Part shown: positions 30,577 to 42,699 of the stretch, one piece after another
How positions within the stretch are numbered: position 1 is the stretch's first letter
Layout of the letters: each line of letters opens with the position of its first letter
Assembly: GCF_000210295.1 (NCBI RefSeq)
Contig: NC_026744.1
Coordinates: 2,170,001 to 2,234,000, forward strand
Origin: Trypanosoma brucei gambiense DAL972
Taxonomy: Eukaryota; Euglenozoa; Kinetoplastea; Trypanosomatida; Trypanosomatidae
Direction: 5' to 3'
Length of the DNA stretch: 64,000 nucleotides
Translations under genes and position numbers: made by a program
Notes under the pieces: generated by a model
The model's input: the letters and a program-made list of their open reading frames with translations, nothing else
Databases searched by the model: none
Told to the model about the DNA's origin: nothing

Positions 30577-33500
30577 CCCGTTCGTTCCAGGTCGGGTTGG
30601 CACCGAAAAGTTGCCGACGTGACTGCGCCACCCCGTCCGCGCCCCCTCCAGCCCGATGTATTCCATCTTGTCGGCACAATTCAGTCGTACCACCGACTCC
30701 CAACACAGCGGTTTGTACTAAGAGGCTTCTCAGTGCCCTCACGCTCTTCCCCGACCCTCCCCCCCCTTCGCTGCGAGGCCCGGTAGCTGTGTCAAACCGC
30801 CGCGCCTTTGAGTTAGTTATACCAGCAACCTTGACAAGGACTGGGCAACAGTGTCCGGCTTAGGCGGTTACCGAAAGGCTGGACCCTGGCGTGGGTGAAG
30901 TTGGCCATGGCACAGCAGCAGAAACGCAGAGACAAGCGCCGAAGCAGCAACACAAAGGGATTTTTTTTTCAACGTTAAGGACAGTGCCGGCGCTTTGCTC
31001 TCCAGCAGCACGGAGCACGGGCCCTTGGGGCGGCAGCGAGACGGCAACCGAGCTCCGCGACCTTGGGCAATGGGTCACAACCAGCCGCAAGTCACCAGCG
31101 GAAAGGAAAAAAAAACTCTTGGGGGGATAAAAAGAAAGGGCCGTGCGAACGCGTCGTCGTTAATACCCCAAATTCCACATACCTCACTGGAAAGATGAAT
31201 TTGGAGAGGAAGCAATAAAACGGAATACGCACCACCAAAAAGGGCAAGGGAAATGGACTGGAAGAGCGGCCAGAAATGAGCCGGCAGGCTCCATCCGGGC
31301 GCCTTCGGGACGGTCGGTCAACACAAAAGCCGCTACGCCACGGGGAGTGGCGGAGGGCGGCGTGCATAACGAAACTAACTTAAGATATCGGTACTTCTCC
31401 ACCCTTTCAATCGAGCACATCCTTCTTTTTTAAAAAAAAGCCGAGGCTCATAGCATAAGAATGCCCCTCAGCGTATTACTCAAACGTCAAAGCTGCATTA
31501 CAGCGGCAGCTCCGCAGATATCTTTGCAACCGCGGAAAGGGGACTACAATTACTTTGGGAACTGCCCGAATATAGCCGCATCATTAACTTAACCCCCCCC
31601 CCCCCACACACACACCTACACACATCAAAATTGTAACAACCTCAATTCTTTGAGTTTTGAGAAGCGGTTTTAACAAGGCTCTCAGTAAAGAACATAATTT
31701 CCGCGGCGCACAGCGCAAAGATACCCACGGTAGCGAGGTAGAGGCACGGATTCGGAACTGCGTGAACTCTTGAAATTTGATTCCCAACTCATGCGAGGTC
31801 AACTGACTTCTAGAGGAAACTCTTGCCATAAAAGAAAGAGGGGGAGTAATATTCTGCTTTTGCCGTAGTTTGACTGCTCTTATTGGATTACTTTCGCTAT
31901 CTCTTTCCATTTCAAAGGTTCGGCAAATTGATTTGTTTATGGCTTTGGCGCCGGTTAGAACGACTTTCTTTTTTTTTCTTTCGAACTGAGAGTTTCTCTG
32001 CTACTAGAAAATATTGGCTTGGTTCCTCGCCTTGCAGCGGCCTTTTCTCTCGCAGAGAAATGTAACGCTCAGTCGTCACAATCTGAGAGAATTGTGGCGG
32101 AATACTTCCCTTACGAGGCGCGTCTAACACCCACGTGCCGCTTCAGGAGGTGAGATATACGTTGCGCTCTTCATACTAAAAGGTTGGCGCCATTGTTTTA
32201 TACGGGTCACCGCGCACCTTTGGCATATCGATCATTCCCATACTTGAGCGCACGGGCACCACACGCACCTTGTCTCAATGCTCAAACCCACGGCTTATTT
32301 CATGATGCTCCCCCAATTTTTCGGAGCCTCTTCTAGTAACGGGTAGTACCAGGCTTCTAGCAGTAGGGTTGTTGCGTCCACCACCATATTTAGCAACATT
32401 AGTTGTGCTGCTTGGAGACCTTCTCTCCACATTTCCTCTGATTGGCTTCACTAAGCTTCCTTTTTTTTCTTTTTATTTCCCGTTGACAGACCTCACTTCC
32501 CCACCGCAGTTTCAGGAAACATGGGCTTCTGAAAGCAAACTCATGTTAGGACAACCCCTACTGCAGCATGCCAAATTGTCCGTTCAGTGCTGACCGCGTT
32601 GTGGTGCGATCTACTCCAGTTACATGCGGCCACAATTTTATTCCGGAGTATGCACTTGAATTTAGTCGAACTCGCCTTGCCCCCACGAAAACAGTGAAGT
32701 TTCACTGCTCCACTGTAAGACACCTTCTTGGACGATGTGGACAACCGTCGTTTCCAGCTCATCGAGGAAATTTTGCGTACTCCTCCGCTTCTCGAAGCAA
32801 AAGCATGTCGAGGTCAGGTCCATCCCGTTGCTCTCCAACTGATGAATTGTTGCGGTCACGTAATCATGGCCTGGCATTTCGGTGAGTCCTATTTTCATTC
32901 GGAAGCTTCCATGCGTTAAAGTTCATATGTCACCACCCCTGGCATTTCGTAATACGCCAGGCTGCCGTCGCGGAAGGAAACGGACAACAGAGTAATTTGG
33001 GTCGCAGAATTTTCTCTCACGCACGACAAGCTGGAGGTGTCCTTCCCATGCCGAAAACAGCAGCGTAACCTCCATTGCTTATCAACGCTGAAGCCGCCAC
33101 GCTACTGCGCAGTCCCTGAGGAAACTGGTGCAGGCGCTCAGCTACACCTAAGCGACGGAGGGCGTTGGATCCAGCCACCGCGTTAATACGGTTGATTTCA
33201 TCGGCTCTATTCACCCTATTCCTCGAAAGACACAACCGTTGGCTGCGACACCGCCGGCGTTCCCTGTTATTACAACGATTTCGGCCCGCCCATGTAAGCG
33301 TGTTGCGCAGCCTACGGTGGTACACGGATTCTTTTTCTTTTTTTTTTGCGTAGGGCACCACTTTCTCTACAAGATATCACATACCCTCAACACTTTGACC
33401 ATAGACGCGGCACTATCCCTGTACGAAAACAAAAAGAATACCGTTGCCCTTTTTTTTCTTTTACGCTGGATCTCCCACGTGTGCATCAATTCATCCAGAA

Positions 33501-36202
33501 GATTCGGATGCAAGAACGTACTCAGGCTTCACTCATTTCCCTTACCTCCGTTGATGTTGCTTTTGGTCTCCACTTTCCGTCATCTATTGTCATCATGCCA
33601 CTTCCATTCATCCGCAGCGTGCGGTCCGGATACTAAATCGTAAGCTTCGTGGCAGCATCGCTAAGGCTGAATACTTTCAATAATGAGCCAATCCAACCCA
33701 CACATTCCTCCCCCCCCCTCCCTCCAATTCCTCTGCCATCCCGCCTCCACCATGCGACAGGCCATGCAGGCGGGGGAAGTGTTCCGTTTTCATGGTTCGA
33801 AGTCGCCCTCGACCACCGTAACAAATCTCAAAACCCCAACAGAAAAATGGAGCTATCACTTCAATTCCTCCACTATGCTCAGAGCACGCCTGACCTCCAG
33901 CCCCTTTGATCTTCTGTGCCTATCGCCTCCATTGCCGACATCAAGCCCTGATGGTGTTTCCATTCCATTCCATCCCGCTCCGCTCCTCAGCCAAAGCAAC
34001 CTCAAAACGCCACTTACCTTTCCACCATACCTTCCACACATTAACCCATTATGACCGATTCCTTCGGTTAGATCAGGATCATTTTCCTCGTTTGTTTCTC
34101 CTGCAGTAGCGGTGTCAGAATCCCTCCCCCCCCCCCTGAACGGCAATGATTGTAATGCAGTGCCCAGTCCGAACCCTTTATCTTACGGGCGGCATGTTAC
34201 CACCCACCAGCACTGCTTCCCCTTATTCCACTACTTGTGCTTCCCACAACGCTGGAGGCTTTCGCCCAAGAAACGATGTGATGTCCGTGGTCTACGAATA
34301 TTTCCCTAAGCGTCTTTTGCTTCAACAAAGTTGTAAGCCTATGCGCCTTCGCGTTGGGCACGGAGGGGACACATTCACAGAAAAGAGAAACCCACTTCCC
34401 ACGGCACATTATGTAGAAACTAATTGCAACAATCTCATTCCCGGCTATGAGGCGAGAGCTCGCACGACTAGTTAGTCCCTTCGAAGTCGATGCCGGTAAA
34501 GACAAAGGGCATGGACAAATAGAAAGTGAACCCCAGAACTACCACTCCTCATACCGGCAACGTCAGTCGTTACCAGTGAGCTTAACGTCAGTACTAGCGT
34601 CTCTGGGAGCACACATACATACCATACATACGTAGATACCGCAGCGCTCTGGTTGTCAGCCTTACTCCCCAGGAGCTGCACCACTCCAAATAATAATGCT
34701 CAATCACGCATTGCGGAAGAACAAAATATCTGCATTTGTGTGTGAGCATGGCAACGAACATAGAGTTATGAGCGAATAAGAGTCTGTCATCACCCCAAAC
34801 AAAAATGAAGAGCACCCACTAAACTTACAAACACCCTAAAAAACTCAGTATTTTGTGGTAAACCAAGGAGAATTCAACTCAGTTCACACACTGGGCCCAG
34901 ACATCCGCCAACCTCACCTTCGGAGCCACCGAGGGCTTTCTCCTCTGCGGTGTTCTTTCACATTCTTTAAAACCACCCACAACGTCAACAACAGACTAAA
35001 TGAGATGCTGTACCACATAATGCGCGCGAGCGTTCGCACATCTATGTGTGCCAACCCCAAACGAAAGTAGTGGCAAACCAGCGGCCAAGCTGGTGCTCAA
35101 CAACTCGAAATACGGTGCGAATGAAACCGAACACTGTGCTCACAAATATGGCGGGAAAGCAAAGGAAAGCAAATGCGCGCCACGCCACAATACTTGCAGG
35201 AGCCGCAAAGGGGCGGGTAGAGGAATGCCCTTGCCGATAACGTACAGCACTCCTGAGTTAATCAAATGCGGTCACAACACCTCATCCGACAGCACACGCA
35301 GTTCAAATGACTTCCGTGGCGTGCAAAAACAAAACTCATGTTCATGCGCCCGTGGGACATTCTACCAACGGATGAGCATAATACGAAAAAGAAGAGAAAG
35401 AAACATAAACCCAAGGAAGAGAAATAAGTAATAGGAAAAGATATAGGAGAAACCGCACCTCGCTACTACGGCCGCGACACTCGGTGGCACACAAGCATGT
35501 GCAAAACGGAAAAGAAGCGGGGGTAAAATTCACCTCGATGAGGTTCGCAACGCAGAAATGTTCGTTGACAAAAGAGAAAAAAATAGTTATTTGAAACGTC
35601 GCACTCTGTGTGTGTGAGTGTGTGTTATTCCTTTTTTGGAAACAGTAACCCATGCTATGTCTAATAGGAAGAAGAGAAACATATATTTTTCGATAATGGA
35701 TGTTCATAATTTAAATGTAAAAAAAAACAGGAAGGAACCATGCATACAAACAAGGTGTTCTTGGAACACTCAAAAAATTAATAAAAAATAAAAATAGAGA
35801 AAAATAGAGAAAAATAAACCTCGGAAGTTTGGTTGTGCATAAAAGGGGAAATGGAATGTAAAGATTACACACCACATGCAATGTTGCTGACTCAGTTTCA
35901 CGAATGGAGGGTGGCGACGAACAGTACGTGAGGGGAGCAGAAGGGTCCCATCGCGCCACGAATGCTACCATCCCCGTCCTCAACTAGTGGGCATCAACAC
36001 AGAACAGCACGCATACATGCATGTTTCGCCCTCCTCACCCCGTACGCCTCCTCCCTTAGGTAACTATTATCCTCCAAATAAAAATTAAAAATGTCTGCAC
36101 TAGTAAACAAAAAAAATACGTTAACAAGTAGAGGCGGTGCCTCTACAGGTGAGAGTAGACCCACCCAAGGAACAAGAAAAAACACGTACGTACTGGAGAA
36201 CG
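30577..36202. other. Gene-poor DNA between tRNA-Lys and the trans-sialidase gene
   Basis: About 5.6 kb without a supported gene. It has a GC-rich stretch to about 31.4 kb, a C13 run with a short CA repeat (31593-31617), C-rich runs near 33711 and 34126, and AT-rich, A-run sequence from 35.4 kb on (probably the trans-sialidase 3' UTR). Frames of 100-134 residues exist on both strands but overlap and are Ser/Phe/Pro-rich through low complexity. Confidence 0.45.
31593..31605. repeat. C13 homopolymer tract
   Basis: Thirteen C in a row, followed by a CA repeat. On the minus strand this is a G13 run. Runs of 9-15 G have been reported to be enriched just upstream of transcription start regions in T. 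brucei; here the G strand faces the main minus array. Confidence 0.8.
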
Positions 36203-38518
36203 TCAAATCGCCAACACATACATTAAGATCAGCAGACAACATAACCGAGGTGCGCTCATACCTTCGGGGATACCAACTGCACTGACGACCGGTTGTATCT
36301 TTTCCCTGTTGCTATATAGCACTTGCAGTTCGTCCTCATCGAGCTTTCGATTGTACAGAAGAACATTTCTGACGATCACATTATTGCCTCCCTCCCCACT
36401 GTCATTTACCGGCGCTCCAATAAAAAAGTGTGAGAGATGTAGATGTGCAGAAGATTCAGAAGCGCCTACACTCACTTCTTTTATTATGAGCTCTCCATTG
36501 GCATGAGCATCCACTTTACCATCACGCAGTGTGAGCGCAATCTGATGGGTTTGATTCCAATCCATCGACGTGGTTGGGCCCTCTTTACGGACGGAGCCGT
36601 ACGTTAGGACCCACTTCTTGCCGCCAACTGTGAGACTCAAAGTTTCGCTCGTTTTCCCCTCTGCGTTTGAAAATCCCATCAGCGGTGCCTCCGCCTTCGG
36701 TTCCCCCGCGAACCGAACGGTGGCAAGCAGCGTAAAGTGCGTGTTGGCGAAGTAATACCTCTGGTCCTGTCCCTGCTCGCTCACAGGCCACAGCACACGG
36801 CTGTTTCTTTTGCCTCCCAGCTGCACGCCTTCCGAAACCTTCACACCATCAGAGATACTGGCATTCACGCAGTCGTACACATCAGCCCACACACTCGCAC
36901 CAACAGGGCCGGCGAGTAAACCAACAAGGCCATCGGTAGGGACACCGGAGCACGTGGGGTCGTTCTTTTTCCGTGATGAAGAGCAAAGGCCAGCAAGTAA
37001 GGCGTCCTGGGCCTTCCATTTCCGCACCGTCGCGTTAACCTTCTCCAACTCATCCACAAGGTGCACAAGATGAAGACTATACACTTCGTCAATGTTCTGC
37101 TCGTGCAGACAATAAAGCAGTCCATCACGGGCCAACAGCAAAGAACTGTAAGCGCTGTTATCGTCGCCCTCCGATATCTGGCCAACAAGCCACATACGGT
37201 TACCATCTGTCATCCACAGCTGTAGACGGTCCCGGCTCCATGCCCCCTTTGTGTTTTTCGGGTGGGTAATCAACATCACAGGCACATCCCCAAGCGTCAC
37301 AGTAATAAGAGCCCCCGAACTACCGGGATAGTTGGCCGTTGGAGACGGTTTCGTACGGTCCGGTGAGTTCCCAATTACGCGGGAAATCGTTCCGAGTGAT
37401 TCCTCCCACGTTGCCCCAAGGTTGCTAGATTCCAACACCTTGCGGAACCCACCTTCTACGTTAACGCCAGAAGTGTCTGTCCGCGCGCTCATCAGCAGTT
37501 TCCCATTCCACTCAGTAAGAGAAGCTTCCGATGTGAGAAGCGCCGTTTCACCACGGGCAAAATGCCAACTCACACCATCGTCAACAGAGTACATAACCAT
37601 GCTTACAACGGCATTGTCTTCATTCCTCGCCTGCACCGGAAACAATATTGTACCGTTCAATGTTACAACGCCGTTACCAGCTCCTCCAATGAACTGCGTG
37701 CCCTTGCTTCCTGCAACAGTGAAGTCGTAGAGGGGTTTCAGTGGTGTCTTTGTCCAAGAGATCCGCACATCACTGGTTTTACCGTCGGCACCCTTAGTCA
37801 CTACACCCTTGTACATGAAAGGTTCCCAATCCGCTATACCCGCTGCGTTGTTTTCGTTGTGCCAATACCCCTTCGTGACATTGTATCTTGCCACAAGCAC
37901 AAAGACACTGTCCGCCTTAGCAACGACAGTAGGATCCACAACACGAGAGTATGTGGGATCTACGCGACCATTTTCAATGATGGCCTCTGTTTTCCATGTT
38001 TTGCCCCCGTCCGCACTGTATTTAGCAACGGTGTCGGTGAAGAAGTAATCCGTGGAGGTAAGATACCGGGCATCACCAATACCCATCAGCACCCCATCAA
38101 CCTCAACAAACGAAGGAATACGAAAGGAATGCACAGTGCGCTCTACCTTATCACTACCCTCAATAGCAGATGAAAGTATCTTCGTTTTGCCAAGCGTTAT
38201 GTACCCACCTGTCATTCGAGCGAACCATTCGCTACGCTTCTCAGACCCTCCCCAGGGACCTTTCTCTTCTTTGAACCATCTCTCCCATTCCTTATCATAC
38301 TTATCCTTCCAATTGGGTCCATCCTGCCACCACCACACTTCACCATCCTTCTCGCTCAGCTTCTTTCTCAAAGCCCACGAACCGCCGGACAGAAATGCCT
38401 CACGCGTCGTCCCCTTGCCCGCAGCCTTGGAAGTCAGAGCGCAGCAGTGACAAACTGCAGTGAAAATCAATAGCAGTCTCGAGATTGGCATGTGCATTTG
38501 TTGGTGGAGTTCCTCCAT
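36203..38518 (-). CDS. TS: Trans-sialidase, GPI-anchored type
   Basis: The 771-residue enzyme transfers sialic acid from host glycoconjugates to surface acceptors of the parasite. Visible parts: a signal-like N-terminus (RLLLIFTAVCHCCAL); FRIP (R133) of the arginine triad; and three Asp boxes, SADGGKTW (168-175), SVDDGVSW (311-318) and SSNLGATW (364-371). The catalytic set is complete by comparison with the T. cruzi enzyme: D157, W219, E331, R346, R429, nucleophile Y457 and E473. Keeping W219, W427 and Y218 near the acceptor site favours a transferase over a plain sialidase. A lectin-like domain fills about 550-740. The hydrophobic C-terminus (LCCLLILMYVLAI) fits a GPI signal. The T. brucei enzyme is known from insect-stage cells. 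It stands alone, 13 kb from the next minus-strand gene. Alternative starts exist at M8 and M10. Confidence 0.95.
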   Translation of the reverse strand: MEELHQQMHMPISRLLLIFTAVCHCCALTSKAAGKGTTREAFLSGGSWALRKKLSEKDGEVWWWQDGPNWKDKYDKEWERWFKEEKGPWGGSEKRSEWFARMTGGYITLGKTKILSSAIEGSDKVERTVHSFRIPSFVEVDGVLMGIGDARYLTSTDYFFTDTVAKYSADGGKTWKTEAIIENGRVDPTYSRVVDPTVVAKADSVFVLVARYNVTKGYWHNENNAAGIADWEPFMYKGVVTKGADGKTSDVRISWTKTPLKPLYDFTVAGSKGTQFIGGAGNGVVTLNGTILFPVQARNEDNAVVSMVMYSVDDGVSWHFARGETALLTSEASLTEWNGKLLMSARTDTSGVNVEGGFRKVLESSNLGATWEESLGTISRVIGNSPDRTKPSPTANYPGSSGALITVTLGDVPVMLITHPKNTKGAWSRDRLQLWMTDGNRMWLVGQISEGDDNSAYSSLLLARDGLLYCLHEQNIDEVYSLHLVHLVDELEKVNATVRKWKAQDALLAGLCSSSRKKNDPTCSGVPTDGLVGLLAGPVGASVWADVYDCVNASISDGVKVSEGVQLGGKRNSRVLWPVSEQGQDQRYYFANTHFTLLATVRFAGEPKAEAPLMGFSNAEGKTSETLSLTVGGKKWVLTYGSVRKEGPTTSMDWNQTHQIALTLRDGKVDAHANGELIIKEVSVGASESSAHLHLSHFFIGAPVNDSGEGGNNVIVRNVLLYNRKLDEDELQVLYSNREKIQPVVSAVGIPEGMSAPRLCCLLILMYVLAI

Positions 38519-41500
38519 TCCTCCGACGGAGTGGATGTTTTGTGAGCAGGAACAGCTGATATGTCCGGATGCAGGCGGTAAACCCAGGACCTCGCACCTT
38601 ACGCTGACGCAGCTTAGTATGATTGGCTTCTACGGCACGTCCACAACAGGATAATGCACCGTTGTCTTGCAAAGGGAAGCGCAAAAAAAACGGACAAAAT
38701 GGAAACAGCAATGAAAATGGAAATCAAAAATGCAACTAGCGTAGTGGTTGGGAAAGAAGTGCAATTTGCAAAGTTAGAGAAACGCACAGGAGAGCCGATT
38801 GCACCTTTCCTTCAAGAATACGATGTTGTGGAGTACCTGCGTGTAAAGCAGGATACGGGCGCCAACTGTGATAGAGGTCATGACACCTGACTGCTCAACA
38901 CTTATATCGCGAGGCAGTGGTACAAGTTCTTCTAATGCAAAGGGCAGTCTCTTGTCACGCTAAAAATACTTAGTGTATATCGTTTTTCCGTGCACGACGC
39001 TACCCACCTCCAATCGCACTCTGTGACAGGGCCAGGTGACATTAAAAGGAAAATGTGAAGAGGAAGCACCAAGAACACCTCCCGAGGCGGGGTTGAAACC
39101 TCTTGGGCTGAAGCTGTGGATGTGCCCCTAGAGAACGCAACATCCCGCCTTCAACTATCCCCCCCCCTCGTGGTGCACATGACGGGCACCGACACCATTG
39201 ACTCGGGCACGACCTAGCGACAGTGAAGGTACAACCAAACAGCAATGCCACTACACAAGCAGCGGCACCGCCACGCCTAAGACCCTCTTCCCAGTGGAAG
39301 CTTGAACTCGAAACCACAATGGCGTAGATCCTCGTCTCTTCCATCAGTAGTTGATGAAAATATGTGTCGGTTTTCCGTTCTGGCAAATGGCACTGAGTGC
39401 TCTTGCGGGTGGTCCACCACCTTATGGCGTGCTAGACACTGTCCACAGAAGTAAAACTATACCCATACACTCCGGCAAAAGCATGTTTACAGTGCCGATA
39501 CGTTACGAAACCCCCATGACATGGGTCAACCAAAGGACCACGGCGTGGGGCATATTTACGTAAAGCGAACACAATCAAGACTAAACACAAGCGCGCACGC
39601 AGACACACCCGCACGTGCGCAAACAACCCGATACTTAGTGAAGACAAAAATGATGACCAGAAAACACCGTCAAAACTGCTATTTACTGCTCGCTGAGGAC
39701 AGCAATAATCCACTTACCTGCGACAACGGCCGATTCACAGGGTAGAGAGAGCAACCCCTCGAATTCAATATAGTGAGCGAAAGACCAACAAAGACTCCCG
39801 TGTTATTTACTTCATTTGTCAAGCATATACTCGTTGTGGGCACACTCAGTTGACCGTGCCTTCGGAGTCGGACAGAACAGTATTCGAACCACAAGCGGCC
39901 CCCGCCATATCGCCACGTCTGTGCGGTCATCTGCTGCAGACGGCGCTCCCGGCGTCTCAGTCGCACGTTCCCAGAAGATCTCGAAAACTTCCTTCCAGTT
40001 ACAAAACTTCCGCGCTTCGCATGGTGCACTTATCCCACAACCTTAACATTTGGGCACATTTCTTGGAAGGATTGCAGAAAGTACTCAACATCGCCAGGGC
40101 GAGGGGAAACGCCGCCGAACGAAACCGCGTAGGCACAGTCGCTATCAGGACGGACACATTGACAAATGCCGGCCTTCGGTCTCCATGAAAATTGTGCCCG
40201 AAAACTCGGGCACGTACATCATTTATTTTTAGTTGTCGAAGCATTGCCTATTTGCTCTGTTACTGTGCCGCTCCACCTTTCGCACGTTTATTGCACGACC
40301 GAACAAACCCCCGTTGACCTTCCCGTCTATCGGTGTACACTCAGATCCGGGTGAGGCACCTCGTTCTTCCTGTACTCATCGATCTTTGAATTTCCCTATA
40401 TTACTTTTCTATTGTTTCAATTTGGACCTGAACCCAACAACCCCTGCTGGTAGAGACTCGACATCTTTCACTATTGGTCCAACACGTAAGTAAATGTAAT
40501 GTCTTGGTATTCCAGGCATACCACCTGAGCGGCTTCCCACGTTTATGTAACAGGAAAACCACATTTTTTTTTTTTAACGAACAGCGGCGGGCAGCCTGTG
40601 CGTTAGGTGTCGATGGGGGAGTAGTCGTTTTCATAAAAGATTTTTCTTTTTTACTTGATAAACCATGCAGATGCGCGATCACCCACTGACTCTGCAAAGA
40701 GAATAAGCGTAAATCAAGATGCCAACACATAGCGTCTTGCCCCAGGACAGCGTTGTATTGCACATGAAAAACTCTGTTCTCACCACTAAGCATTTTTCGC
40801 TAATTGGTCGGCGGTGGTGAAAATCCACTTTTTGTTTCTAGGAGCGAGTCAGGGTGGTGAACAGACCGGCTCTCGTTCCAAATAAACTACAAACTTCATC
40901 ATGCGAAAGGCGTGTCACTTAGTGATAGCGTGATCGGACACGTAGCGTCGAAGTGGTGAAGCACCCCTCCCCTGCTGCAAGAAGTCTTCTAATTGAAAAA
41001 CTTTGTTTCGACCGTCGTCTCCGGCAGCACACCACCTCCCGATGGCGTACTTGATCTAACACAACGTGAACAATCACGGGCAGTTTCAATGTATTCACTC
41101 CCTCCATTCACCAAGCATAGTCACTATACTTTGTGAATCATAAATTTGGGTGAGTTCGATTGCCGTGATACCACAACGGAATGTTGCGCCCAACTAATTA
41201 GCGTATTTATGCTCCCTCGACAGCGAGGTACGTTCGTCCATCCTGCACCTGGTGGTAGTGTTTTAGAAAGGGAGAAAGGAAAGTTTTGGATTTCCATGCA
41301 GACAACTATTACCTACTGCCTAGATTTTGTTCTTTAAATGCAGGAAAAAAATAAAAACGTCCTTCCGCTCGAAACGGAAGTGCAATGGTAGAAACTGTGA
41401 TTCAAATCCAAAAGCCTAGGTATGTGATTCACCACCCACAAATGAGCAACAAACAACACAGGTTCTGCGTCAGCGCATCAGACTTAACACGGCGTTCCAT

Positions 41501-42293
41501 GTTCCTTCAGTGCAACGTAAATTCAGGAAGAGCAACAAGGGAACGCTAAATTCCATAGCCTGATGGAAGTGAATGCACCACAACTGCCTGAAATGAAACA
41601 CTACCGTCCCTCCCCATATTAGTATGCACTCCGAACTACGTTGCATACTTGTATTATCCCTTTGGCCTTGTAACTCATGTAACCAGAACCTTACCCTTAT
41701 CCCCCTAAACGCAGCTTAGGCAGGGATGCAATGAACTGGACCTCACTACTCAGCCATTGCAGGTGCACAACCACAAGACTACAACACCCAGTTTACCACG
41801 GTGTATAAGCTTTAGCACCACAGCACGTGAGAAGGAAAAGATAACCAAAACAACGTCCGCAAATGTCACTGGGAAGCTGCGTCATTACTATTCAGATATG
41901 CTCCTGGGAAACTGCTTCAGCATTTAGCCCGCAACGGTGACGAAACCCTCCCCTCCATTGGGTGGTTTCTCAGCGGTGCTCGCGTCACATTGAATGTTCA
42001 GCTCAAATCCATAGCCGAGCCTCCATAGTAGTTGCGATGCCCTCGGAAACTTATGCGTAACCCTGACTTGCCTTGCTTCTGTATGTAATCTGTCACCTTC
42101 ACTACGGTATCCTTCAGTCGCCCCAACGGATTTCTGAACAGCGTGCGGGAGCACTATATCACAGGCACGCCAGTACGAGGATGACTATGCCTAACTTGTT
42201 GCCGAGTGGGGCCGTACCACAAAGCAAAGGTGCTGCGTCACCGGCATCCGATTTCGCCGTAATTGTCCACCATTGTTTCTCTATGTGCCCTCT
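38519..42293. other. Strand-switch region, left part
   Basis: About 3.8 kb upstream of the trans-sialidase. It should contain the 5' UTR and, if the gene has its own unit, a transcription start. T10 and T8 runs occur at 40567-40576 and nearby. Frames up to 130 residues overlap in both directions and show nothing recognisable. Confidence 0.45.
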
Positions 42294-42307
42294 CCCCCCC
42301 CCCCCCC
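42294..42307. repeat. C14 homopolymer tract
   Basis: Fourteen C in a row (G14 on the minus strand) about 3.8 kb upstream of the trans-sialidase start. Its strand and position fit a G-run upstream of a minus-strand transcription start, by analogy with published T. brucei start regions. Confidence 0.8.
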
Positions 42308-42372
42308 GATCCCCCACGCCACGCAGAGAATCCGGCAGCGCATAAACCCCACAAGATGTGCCATCGTGCACA

Positions 42373-42690
42373 CTAATAAACCGTCAACATTTTCCCGTAT
42401 AAATTTTTTACGGACTCTTCCAGCTCCGTGTGTGAGCCCCTGGAGAACCTGTTCTTCGATCTCCTCCTTGGAATAGTCCTGAAGGACTCACTTTCCCGCC
42501 AGCTGTGAACCGATATTACACGTATATGCAACGTCATCCCATCAACAATGCAGGAACCGCTCCACTCCATGATCAGCACATTTGATTTAGAGCGTGTCAT
42601 TACATCGTGAATAAGCATGTGTTTTGTTTCCTTATCGAACAGCAAAGGACGGCCCACAGAGTCCTCTAAGCAAGCGCTCCAGGTGTCGAG
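42373..42690 (-). pseudogene. Fragment of a protein-coding sequence, parent unknown
   Basis: A minus-strand open block gives a convincing protein-like sequence: LLFDKETKHMLIHDVMTRSK, then SCIVDGMTLHIRVISVHSW, then ELEESVKNLYGKM before a stop at 42373. The frame is open some 10 codons upstream of its first ATG (42657) and then meets stops. Mixed hydrophobic and charged pattern and lack of low complexity argue against chance. It resembles pieces of multi-copy subtelomeric-type families such as RHS, but I cannot confirm this. Confidence 0.3.
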
Positions 42691-42699
42691 AGCATTCCC

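Noticed and set aside
30855..30912. Second Pr77-like hallmark on the minus strand (GCCAGGGTCC with GCCTAAG at about the right distance)
   Set aside because: No matching 5' P1 strand and no P2 partner can be found at the proper spacing, so it cannot fold as a ribozyme; the likeness may be chance or a very degraded copy.
41375..41420. B-box-like GATTCAAATCC with an upstream A-box-like stretch
   Set aside because: The T stem does not pair and no cloverleaf can be drawn.
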